DNA from: SCSIO-59966 sp046566185
GTDB lineage: Bacteria; Actinomycetota; Actinomycetes; Actinomycetales; SCSIO-59966
Assembly (NCBI GenBank): GCA_046566185.1
Contig: JBKHXE010000137.1
Location: 1-9,066 of the forward strand
Reading direction: 5' to 3'
DNA length: 9,066 bases
The notes under the pieces were generated by a model that saw nothing but the letters and a program-made list of their open reading frames with translations, ran no database searches and was not told the origin of the DNA. Position numbers and translations under genes: made by a program. Shown here one piece after another: positions 1 to 5,333 of this stretch (position 1 is the stretch's first letter; each line of letters starts with the position of its first letter).

Positions 1-276
1 GATCTCCGGGTTGAGCACCCGCACGCCGCCCTCGCCGACCGCCCCGAAGGCCAGCTCCGGCTGCCAGGGCACCCCCAGCTTGCGGACGACGACGACGTCC
101 AGGGGGGCGCCGAGCTCGCGCGCCACCACGGCGGCCACCGGCACCCCGCCCCGGGGGAGGGCCGCCACGACGACGTCGCGCAGGTCCATCGAGGCGAGGC
201 GGCGCGCGAGCGCGGCGCCGGCCTCCGAGCGGTCCCGGAAGCGCGTGCCGTCGAGACGGCGCGTCGTCCACCGCAC
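1..276 (-). CDS. Phosphoribosyltransferase domain protein, N-terminal 92 residues (3' end outside the window)
   Basis: This is the N-terminal part of a type I phosphoribosyltransferase-fold protein, the family that binds PRPP or related ribose phosphates. The substrate is not known for this subgroup. The visible stretch begins with the helix FRDRSEAGAALARRL (about residues 13-27). It continues with the strand-loop VVVAALPRGGVPVAAVVARE and then LDVVVVRKLGVPWQPELAFGAV, an order typical of actinobacterial stand-alone PRTases. The PRPP-binding loop would lie beyond the window edge. The frame is open to base 1. I chose GTG at 274-276 because the ATG at 187-189 would remove the conserved first helix. 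A GGAGG sits 14 bases upstream of this GTG, which is long for a ribosome site, and an in-frame GTG at 325-327 is a weaker alternative. The gene is divergent from the DUF427 gene. Family assignment is fairly secure; the exact start is not. Confidence 0.85.
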   Translation of the reverse strand, partial: MRWTTRRLDGTRFRDRSEAGAALARRLASMDLRDVVVAALPRGGVPVAAVVARELGAPLDVVVVRKLGVPWQPELAFGAVGEGGVRVLNPEI

Positions 277-385
277 GTCACCAGCGTGCGCCTCCGGAGG
301 GGGAAACGGGAAGGCCTTCGGGCCCACGGGAGGAAGGCGCGCGGTCCGCTGGTGGTTGCAGTGACCATCCGACGGAGGAGGGGGC
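277..385. promoter_or_regulatory. Divergent intergenic region (PRTase / DUF427)
   Basis: This 109-bp gap must carry the 5' signals of both divergent genes. For the plus-strand gene there is a strong ribosome binding site, GGAGGAGGGG (374-383), just before ATG 386. I see no convincing -10/-35 pair on either strand. Two perfect 10-bp palindromes are present: CCTCCGGAGG at 291-300, which also supplies the only Shine-Dalgarno-like sequence for the minus-strand gene, and GAAGGCCTTC at 310-319. Either could be an operator, but in DNA this GC-rich short palindromes are common. Assigning a promoter here would be a guess. Confidence 0.4.
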
Positions 386-1117
386 ATGGCTCAGCCGGAG
401 CGACGTGGCCGGGTCCGCGTGGAGCGGTCAGGCAAGCGGGTCCGGACGGTCCTGGGCGGTCAGCTCGTCGTGGACACGACCCGTCCCTGGCTGGTCTGGG
501 AGAAGCCGTACTACCCCACGTACTACCTGCCGGTGGACGACGTCCGCGTCGAGCTGCGTGCGACGGACGAGGTGCGGCGCTCTCCGAGCCGCGGGGACGG
601 AACGGTCTACGACGTGGTGACGGCGACGGCGTCCGCCGCCGCGGCGGCCGTGCGGTACCTCGACTCGCCGATCGAGGAGCTCCGGCCCCTGGTCCGGCTG
701 GAGTGGGACGCGATGGATGCGTGGTTCGAGGAGGACGAGCCGGTCTACACCCACGCGCGGGACCCGTACACCCGGGTCGACGTGCTGGCGAGCTCGCGCC
801 ACGTCCGGGTCGTCGTCGACGGCGTCACGGTCGCGGAGTCCACCCGTCCCACCATCCTGTTCGAGACGGGCTTGCCGCCCCGCTTCTACCTGCCGCTCAC
901 CGACGTCCGGATGGACCTGCTGCGGCCCTCGGAGAGGGTGACCCACTGCCCCTACAAGGGCCAGGCCACCTACTGGTCGGTGGACACCGGCGAGGGCCTG
1001 CACGAGGACCTGGTCTGGACCTACCGTGCCCCCTTCGCGGAGAGCCAGAAGATCGCGGGGCTCGCCTGCTTCTACAACGAGCGGGTGGAGCTCTTCGTCG
1101 ACGGAGCCCCTTGCTGA
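386..1117 (+). CDS. Tandem DUF427 domain protein
   Basis: A 243-residue protein made of two DUF427 units, a family of unknown biochemical function common in actinobacteria. Unit 1 covers about residues 8-112 and unit 2 about 118-240. The repeat is visible as RVRTVLGGQLVVDTTRPWLVWEKPYYPTYYLP in two parts of unit 1, matched by HVRVVVDGVTVAESTRP and ILFETGLPPRFYLPLTDVRMDLL in unit 2. Only unit 2 has the family signature CPYKGQATYWSV (C188 onward) and the ending AGLACFYNERVELFVDG. In unit 1 the corresponding part is replaced by SRGDGTVYDV and an alanine-rich segment. There is no signal peptide or membrane segment, so it is probably cytoplasmic. The start is supported by GGAGGAGG six or seven bases upstream of the ATG. 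A strong hairpin follows the stop, suggesting a single-gene unit. Confidence 0.9.
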   Translation: MAQPERRGRVRVERSGKRVRTVLGGQLVVDTTRPWLVWEKPYYPTYYLPVDDVRVELRATDEVRRSPSRGDGTVYDVVTATASAAAAAVRYLDSPIEELRPLVRLEWDAMDAWFEEDEPVYTHARDPYTRVDVLASSRHVRVVVDGVTVAESTRPTILFETGLPPRFYLPLTDVRMDLLRPSERVTHCPYKGQATYWSVDTGEGLHEDLVWTYRAPFAESQKIAGLACFYNERVELFVDGAPC

Positions 1118-1124
1118 CGTGGGT

Positions 1125-1162
1125 GGACGGCGCAACCCTCGCCGGCACCGGCGACGCCGTCC
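1125..1162 (+). terminator. Stem-loop after the DUF427 gene
   Basis: The outer stem GGACGGCG (1125-1132) pairs perfectly with CGCCGTCC (1155-1162). Within the loop, CGCCG (1140-1144) pairs with CGGCG (1149-1153) around a GCAC tetraloop. The structure begins 8 bases after the DUF427 stop codon. There is no run of T after it, which is usual for actinobacterial terminators. It may end the DUF427 transcript before the separately promoted DUF1697 gene. That function is inferred; the pairing is seen directly. Confidence 0.5.
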
Positions 1163-1211
1163 GGTCGAAGCGGCTGTCGCGCAACGGGTCCAGCGTCGCG
1201 CCACGCGAGGC

Positions 1212-1217
1212 TACGGT
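1212..1217 (+). promoter_or_regulatory. Putative -10 element, leaderless promoter of the DUF1697 gene
   Basis: TACGGT fits the actinobacterial TAnnnT -10 pattern and lies 7 bases before ATG 1225, so transcription would begin at or next to the start codon. There is no good Shine-Dalgarno sequence (the upstream bases are TAGAGGGC), in keeping with a leaderless message. No clear -35 hexamer is present at 16-18 bases upstream. The same hexamer at the same distance precedes the TetR gene at 4683. Confidence 0.5.
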
Positions 1218-1224
1218 AGAGGGC

Positions 1225-1764
1225 ATGACCCGGGTGGCCGTGCTCGTCCGAGGCGTCAACGTCGGCACGAGCAACCGGCTGACGATGACGGACCTCCGCG
1301 GCGTGCTCACCGACGCCGGCGGCCGGGACGTCGAGACGATCCTCAACAGCGGCAACGCCGTGCTGACGGCCGAGCCCCACGGGCTGGCGGAGAGGGTCGA
1401 GGCCTCACTGCGAGGCAGGCTGTCCCTCGACGTCCGGGTGCTCGTCAGGACGGCCGCGGAGCTCGCCGACGTCATCGCGGCGAACCCGTTCCCGCACAAG
1501 GTGTCCGAGCCGACGTTGCTGCACGTGGCCTTCGTCGAGCCGGCCCCGGCCCCCGACTGGGTGGAGCGGGTCGGACGCCGGCACGGGGACGACGAGCTGG
1601 CGCCGGGCCCCGGCGTGCTGTACCTCTCCTACGCCGCGCAGTCGCACCGCTCGCCGCTCGTGCCGGTCGTGAAGCGTTACGACGGGGTGGTGACGGCACG
1701 CAACTGGGCGACCGTCGTGCGGCTCGACGAGCGCCTGCGGGGCTCTGCGTCGGCGTCGCCGTGA
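1225..1764 (+). CDS. DUF1697 family protein
   Basis: A 179-residue protein of the DUF1697 family, small cytoplasmic proteins of unknown function. The family N-terminus is recognisable as VAVLVRGVNVGTSNRLTMTDLR (in two halves, residues 4-25). It is followed by the hallmark TILNSGNAVLTA (about 38-49) and the C-terminal VVTARNWATVVRLDERL (about 155-171), corresponding to the family's usual TARNW motif. Length is typical (170-190). The start is ATG 1225. A longer open frame extends upstream to about 286, but it overlaps the DUF427 gene in another frame and shows no family sequence there. The gene is probably transcribed alone from a leaderless promoter and is followed by a possible terminator at 1789-1811. 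No function can be assigned. Confidence 0.9.
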   Translation: MTRVAVLVRGVNVGTSNRLTMTDLRGVLTDAGGRDVETILNSGNAVLTAEPHGLAERVEASLRGRLSLDVRVLVRTAAELADVIAANPFPHKVSEPTLLHVAFVEPAPAPDWVERVGRRHGDDELAPGPGVLYLSYAAQSHRSPLVPVVKRYDGVVTARNWATVVRLDERLRGSASASP

Positions 1765-1788
1765 CCTCCTCGTCCAGCACCGGGGCAT

Positions 1789-1811
1789 CGTGCCGTGACC
1801 GAACGGGCACG
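1789..1811 (+). terminator. Stem-loop after the DUF1697 gene
   Basis: CGTGCC (1789-1794) pairs with GGCACG (1806-1811). Allowing one bulged G, two further pairs close a six-base loop. It lies 24 bases after the DUF1697 stop. It has no T-run, so a terminator role is inferred from position only. Confidence 0.35.
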
Positions 1812-1869
1812 CGGCGCCACTGACGTGAACGTGCTACTGCGCACGGCCCGGGATGTGGCGCACCGTGGA

Positions 1870-1980
1870 GAGACGGGGCGGCCCCGACCACGTCCCCCTG
1901 ACCGGTCTCACCGGGCCAGTCATCTCGGCCGGGGCCGTCTCGTCCGCTGTCCGGTTCGGTTCGGCGAGACGGACGTCTCG
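1870..1980. promoter_or_regulatory. Array of GAGAC/GTCTC boxes upstream of serA
   Basis: The five-base word GAGAC or its complement GTCTC occurs five times in 111 bp: 1870-1874 (GAGAC), 1905-1909 (GTCTC), 1937-1941 (GTCTC), 1966-1970 (GAGAC) and 1975-1979 (GTCTC). The first four are about 29-35 bases apart, roughly three helical turns. The third and fourth lie in a longer inverted repeat, CCGTCTCGTC (1935-1944) with GGCGAGACGG (1963-1972, one G-T pair). The fourth can instead pair with the fifth as CGAGAC-GGAC-GTCTCG (1965-1980). These could be regulator sites for the serA operon or, if an upstream promoter exists, two mutually exclusive RNA hairpins. The repeats are seen directly; the role is inferred. 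Confidence 0.4.
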
Positions 1981-1995
1981 TCATGCGGGCGGCGC

Positions 1996-2023
1996 GGTCA
2001 CGCCGCGGAGCGCGACCTAGACT
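1996..2023 (+). promoter_or_regulatory. serA promoter (leaderless) with overlapping dyad
   Basis: TAGACT (2018-2023) is a good actinobacterial -10 hexamer and ends 6 bases before ATG 2030, which predicts a leaderless serA message. No Shine-Dalgarno sequence precedes the ATG. The -35 region is weak (CGGTCA at 1995-2000, 17-bp spacer). Between the two, a 22-bp imperfect dyad fills the spacer: GGTC-a-CGC (1996-2003) mirrored by GCG-c-GACC (2010-2017). A protein bound there would cover the promoter, so it is a candidate operator. Confidence 0.5.
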
Positions 2024-2029
2024 CTCCGC

Positions 2030-3229
2030 ATGCCCACGGCCCTCCTGCTGGAGAACATCCACCCGGTCGCCGAGCAGGTGCTGCGCACCGCAGGCTGGGA
2101 CGTGCGGACGGCGAAGGGGGCGATGGACGAGCCGGAGCTCGTCGAGGCCCTGCACGGCGTCGAGCTCCTCGGCATCCGGTCCAAGACCCAGGTGACGGCG
2201 AAGGTGCTGGAGAGCGCGCCGCGGCTGGTCGCGATCGGCGCCTTCTGCATCGGCACGAACCAGATCGACCTGCCGGCGTCGTCCACGAACGGCACGGCCG
2301 TCTTCAACGCGCCGTTCAGCAACACCCGCAGCGTCGTCGAGCTGGCGATCGCGGAGATCATCGCGCTGACCCGGCGCCTCACCCAGAAGGACCAGTCGCT
2401 GCACGCCGGCGTCTGGGACAAGTCCGCGGCGGGTGCGCACGAGGTGCGCGGCCGCACGCTGGGCATCGTCGGCTACGGCAACATCGGCAGCCAGCTCTCC
2501 GTCGTCGCGGAGGCGCTCGGCATGCGCGTCGTCTTCTACGACACCGCCGACAAGCTGGCCCTCGGCAACGCGCACCGCTGCGCGACCCTGGACGAGCTGC
2601 TCGAGGCCGCCGACGTGGTCTCCCTGCACGTCGACGGCCGCGCCGGCAACGCGGGACTCTTCGGCGAGCCCCAGCTGCGGCGCATGAAGCCGGGAGCGAT
2701 CTTCCTCAACCTCTCCCGCGGGTTCGTCGTGGACCACGAGGCGCTGCGCGACCACGTCGTCAGCGGTCACCTGTCCGGGGTCGCGGTCGACGTGTTCCCC
2801 GAGGAGCCGAAGGCGCAGGGCGACGAGTTCACCTCCATCCTGCGTGGTCTGCCCAACGTCATCCTCACCCCGCACATCGGCGGCTCGACGGAGGAGGCGC
2901 AGGAGCACATCGGCCTCTTCGTCGCCGGCAAGCTCCGGGACTACGCCACGACCGGCTCGACGATGCTCAGCGTCAACCTGCCGACGCTGGACCTGCCGCA
3001 GCGCCCGGAGAACCACCGCGTCGCCCACCTGCACCACAACGTGCCGGGCGTGCTGGCCCGCGTGAACGGCGTGCTGGCCGACCACGGCGTCAACGTCGAG
3101 GGGCAGCTGCTCGCCACGCGCGGCGACCTCGGGTACGTGCTCACCGACATGAACCTCGACGCCGCCCCGGACGTCGTCGACGAGCTGAGCCGGCTGCCCG
3201 AGACGGTGCGGCTGCGCGTGCTGTCGTGA
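2030..3229 (+). CDS. serA: D-3-phosphoglycerate dehydrogenase (E. coli type, with ACT domain)
   Basis: SerA oxidises 3-phosphoglycerate to 3-phosphohydroxypyruvate with NAD+, the first step of L-serine synthesis, in the cytoplasm. The 399-residue protein is close to E. coli SerA (410) in length and sequence along its whole length, unlike the roughly 530-residue mycobacterial form. The substrate/NAD region includes AFCIGTNQID (71-80) and VFNAPFSNTRSV (91-102). The NAD loop is GYGNIG (148-153) with the adenosine-ribose aspartate D171. The catalytic set corresponds to R230, E259 and H282 (in TPHIGGST). The C-terminal ACT domain (about 331-399) keeps H335, N337 and N355, matching the residues that bind serine in the E. 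coli enzyme, so feedback inhibition by serine is likely retained. The stop overlaps the GTG of the next gene. The start is fixed by homology and the -10 box. Confidence 0.95.
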   Translation: MPTALLLENIHPVAEQVLRTAGWDVRTAKGAMDEPELVEALHGVELLGIRSKTQVTAKVLESAPRLVAIGAFCIGTNQIDLPASSTNGTAVFNAPFSNTRSVVELAIAEIIALTRRLTQKDQSLHAGVWDKSAAGAHEVRGRTLGIVGYGNIGSQLSVVAEALGMRVVFYDTADKLALGNAHRCATLDELLEAADVVSLHVDGRAGNAGLFGEPQLRRMKPGAIFLNLSRGFVVDHEALRDHVVSGHLSGVAVDVFPEEPKAQGDEFTSILRGLPNVILTPHIGGSTEEAQEHIGLFVAGKLRDYATTGSTMLSVNLPTLDLPQRPENHRVAHLHHNVPGVLARVNGVLADHGVNVEGQLLATRGDLGYVLTDMNLDAAPDVVDELSRLPETVRLRVLS

Positions 3230-4608
3230 CCGACCTCGAGCACGAGCTGCGGGCCGTCGTCGGCGACGCCCACGTGCTGGTCGACCCGGACGTCACCGCG
3301 TCGTACGAGACCGACTGGACCCGCCGCTTCACCGGCTCGGCGCGCTGCGTCGTCCGGCCCGGCAGCACCGAGGAGGTGGCCGGCGTCCTGCGCGCGTGCG
3401 CGGCAGCCGGCGTCCCGGTCGTCACCCAGGGCGGCAACACCGGCCTGGTGGGCGGCAGCGTGCCCGCCGGCGGCGAGGTGCTGCTCAGCACGACCCGCCT
3501 GCGCGAGCTCGGCGACGTCGACCCGCTCGCCCGCCAGGTCACCGCCGGGGCGGGCGTCGCCCTCGCCGCGCTCCAGCGCCACGTGCGGCCCCACGGGCTG
3601 GACCTCGGCGTCGACCTCGCGGCCCGCGACTCGGCGACGCTCGGCGGGCTGGTGGCGACGAACGCGGGCGGGGAGAAGGTGATCCGGCACGGCAGCATGC
3701 GCGCCCAGGTCGCCGGGGTGGAGGCGGTGCTCGCCGACGGCACCGTGGTGTCGCGGCTGGGTGGCCTGCCGAAGGACAACACCGGGTACGACCTCGTCAT
3801 GCTGCTGTCGGGCAGCGAGGGGACGCTCGCCGTGATCACCCGGGTGCGCCTCAGGCTGGTGCCGGTGCTGCCCGAGCGGGCGAGTGCGCTGCTGGCCGTC
3901 GACGACTCCGGCGCCGCCCTCGCGGCGCTCGCGGGCCTGACCGCGAGACTGCCCGCGGTCGAGGGGGCCGAGCTGTTCTACGCCGGTGGCCTGGAGCTGG
4001 TGCGGCGCCACACCGGGCTCGGCGCCCCGATGGCCGAGGAGCACCCCGCCTACCTGCTCGTCGAGGTGGCCGGCCGCACCGACCCCACCGACGACCTGCT
4101 CGCCGCGCTCGAGGAGGTCAGCGAGGCCGGGGGTGTGCGCGACATCGTGCTGGCCACCGACGGCCCTGCGCGAGAGCGCCTCTGGCGTTACCGCGAGGCG
4201 CACACCGAGTCGATCAACGCCGAGGGCGTGCCGGTGAAGCTGGACGTCGCGGTGCCGGTGGGCCGGCTCGCGTCGGTGGTGGAGGCCCTCCCGGCACTCA
4301 TCGAGAGCGCCTGTCCGGGAGCGGTTCCGGTGATCTTCGGGCATCTCGGTGAGGGGAACCTGCACGTCAACGTGCTGGGCGCGGCGGGCGACCCGGACGC
4401 CGAGCGCGCGGTCGAGGCGGCGGTACTCGGTCTCGTCGCGGCCGAGGGCGGGTCGATCAGCGCCGAGCACGGGGTCGGGCGGGCGAAGGTCGAGTACCTG
4501 CCGCTGTCGCGCAGCGAGGCCGAGATCGCCGTGATGCGCGCCGTGAAGCGCGCGCTGGACCCGCAGGCGCTGCTCAACCCCGGCGTGCTGCTGCCCGCCG
4601 ACCGCTGA
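3226..4608 (+). CDS. FAD-linked oxidase, probable D-2-hydroxyglutarate dehydrogenase
   Basis: A 460-residue FAD-binding type 4 (VAO/GlcD family) 2-hydroxyacid dehydrogenase. GTG 3226 overlaps the serA TGA (GTGA), so the two are translationally coupled. The FAD domain has VVTQGGNTGLVGGSVP (65-80), the form usual in D-2-hydroxyglutarate dehydrogenases rather than GlcD. It continues with DSATLGGLVATNAGGEKVIR (135-154), LPKDNTGYDL (181-190) and SGSEGTLAVITRV (195-207). The C-terminal domain has KLDVAVPVGRL (338-348), the metal-site motif FGHLGEGNLHVNV with H373 and H380, and SAEHGVG with E414 and H415. Length fits the family. The likely reaction is D-2-hydroxyglutarate to 2-oxoglutarate, with electrons passed to ETF or the quinone pool. 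The serA partner supports this, since SerA makes D-2-hydroxyglutarate. A D-lactate or glycolate dehydrogenase remains possible. Confidence 0.85.
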   Translation: MTDLEHELRAVVGDAHVLVDPDVTASYETDWTRRFTGSARCVVRPGSTEEVAGVLRACAAAGVPVVTQGGNTGLVGGSVPAGGEVLLSTTRLRELGDVDPLARQVTAGAGVALAALQRHVRPHGLDLGVDLAARDSATLGGLVATNAGGEKVIRHGSMRAQVAGVEAVLADGTVVSRLGGLPKDNTGYDLVMLLSGSEGTLAVITRVRLRLVPVLPERASALLAVDDSGAALAALAGLTARLPAVEGAELFYAGGLELVRRHTGLGAPMAEEHPAYLLVEVAGRTDPTDDLLAALEEVSEAGGVRDIVLATDGPARERLWRYREAHTESINAEGVPVKLDVAVPVGRLASVVEALPALIESACPGAVPVIFGHLGEGNLHVNVLGAAGDPDAERAVEAAVLGLVAAEGGSISAEHGVGRAKVEYLPLSRSEAEIAVMRAVKRALDPQALLNPGVLLPADR

Positions 4609-4629
4609 GCCGCAGTCGCCGGCAGCGGC
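4609..4629 (+). terminator. Weak stem-loop after the serA-D2HGDH operon
   Basis: GCCGC (4609-4613) pairs with GCGGC (4625-4629) directly after the stop codon, with an 11-base loop and no T-run. It is the only terminator-like structure between this operon and the TetR promoter. Read-through into the TetR gene cannot be excluded. Confidence 0.25.
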
Positions 4630-4646
4630 CACCGCCCCGACAGCAG

Positions 4647-4684
4647 TTGCCGGTACGGCAGGTACCACGTACGGTCGGTACCGT
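4647..4684 (+). promoter_or_regulatory. Promoter and GTAC-box operator of the TetR operon
   Basis: TTGCCG (4647-4652), a 17-bp spacer and TACGGT (4670-4675) form a well-spaced promoter. The -10 ends 7 bases before GTG 4683, predicting a leaderless start. Four GTAC words sit at 4653-4656, 4662-4665, 4669-4672 and 4678-4681, symmetric about base 4667. The outer pair extends to CGGTAC (4651-4656) and GTACCG (4678-4683). Two more dyads overlap: TGCCG-gta-CGGCA (4648-4660) and ACGGT-cggt-ACCGT (4671-4684). Placed over the promoter, this is a likely operator for the TetR protein encoded immediately downstream (autorepression). The symmetry is seen directly; the bound protein is inferred. Confidence 0.6.
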
Positions 4685-5333
4685 GAACGCTGCCACGGCA
4701 CGCCGCGACGGCCGGGCCGCCCGCTGGGACGCCCACCGCGCCGGCCGCCGGGAGGAGCTCGTGGACGCGGCGCTCGCGGCGGTCCGCGAGCACGGGCCCA
4801 CCGTCGCGATGGACGACGTCGCCCGGGTGGCCGGGACCTCCAAGACCGTCGTCTACCGCTACTTCGCCGACAAGTCGGCGCTGTACCTCGCGGTCTGCGA
4901 GCGGATCACCGGAACCCTCGTGGCCCGTCTGCAGGCGGTGCTCGACGAGGCCGGCGCCGAGGCCGAGCCGGGCCGCCGGCTGCTGGCCCGGGCGGTCGAC
5001 ACCTACCTCGCGTTCGTCGAGGACGACCCGCAGGTCTACCGCTTCGTCGTCAGCCCACCGGCGACCGAGCGGCCCGAGGACGGTGACCCGGTCGCCGACC
5101 TCACCGCCCTGGTCGGCGACCGAGCGGGCGCCGTCCTCGCCCGCAGCCTGCCCGGCACCGACGACGCGGAGGGACTGCTGTGGGGCCACGGGCTCGTCGG
5201 CCTGGTGCGGGCGGCGGGCGACCACTGGGTCGCCACCGGGGCCCGGACGCCGCGCGAGGAGCTCACCCGGTCCCTGACCGACCTGGCGTGGGGCGGCCTG
5301 TCCCACCGCGTTCGCGAGAGGAGCACCCGATGA
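4683..5333 (+). CDS. TetR/AcrR family transcriptional regulator
   Basis: A 216-residue regulator. The N-terminal TetR DNA-binding domain covers about residues 22-70: REELVDAALAAVREHG, then TVAMDDVARVAGTSKTVVYRYF with the helix-turn-helix at about 43-62, then ADKSALYLAVCERI. The C-terminal half (about 80-205) is the variable ligand and dimer domain, including TYLAFVEDDPQVYRFVV. The start GTG 4683 is preferred because the -10 box TACGGT lies 7 bases before it; an upstream TTG at 4647 is the -35 element and would give an unconserved extension. The stop overlaps the start of the acyl-CoA oxidase-like gene (ATGA), so the regulator is the first cistron of its likely target operon. The ligand is probably an acyl-CoA or fatty acid, by context only. 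Confidence 0.9.
   Translation: MNAATARRDGRAARWDAHRAGRREELVDAALAAVREHGPTVAMDDVARVAGTSKTVVYRYFADKSALYLAVCERITGTLVARLQAVLDEAGAEAEPGRRLLARAVDTYLAFVEDDPQVYRFVVSPPATERPEDGDPVADLTALVGDRAGAVLARSLPGTDDAEGLLWGHGLVGLVRAAGDHWVATGARTPREELTRSLTDLAWGGLSHRVRERSTR

Noticed and set aside
279..354. 8-bp inverted repeat CACCAGCG (279-286) and CGCTGGTG (347-354) flanking the divergent intergenic region
   Set aside because: It is short, 60 bp apart and partly inside coding sequence; one such match is not surprising in DNA this GC-rich.
286..1224. N-terminal extension of the DUF1697 reading frame back to 286
   Set aside because: It runs through the DUF427 gene in another frame, reads as repetitive R/G/A/P sequence, and bypasses a clear -10 box and family-consistent ATG at 1225.
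1765..2029. A riboswitch or T-box leader for serA
   Set aside because: The -10 box lies 6 bases before the start codon, predicting a leaderless message, and no T-box or glycine-riboswitch core is recognisable.
1472..3085. A 537-codon open frame on the minus strand
   Set aside because: It overlaps DUF1697 and serA in antisense and shows no family features. It arises because stops are rare at this GC content.
1795..3225. Long upstream extension of the D2HGDH-like reading frame
   Set aside because: It covers serA in a different frame; the extension is compositional noise, and GTG 3226 begins exactly where family similarity starts.
2941..4701. A 586-codon open frame on the minus strand
   Set aside because: It is antisense to serA and the D2HGDH-like gene, with biased low-information composition and no recognisable motif.
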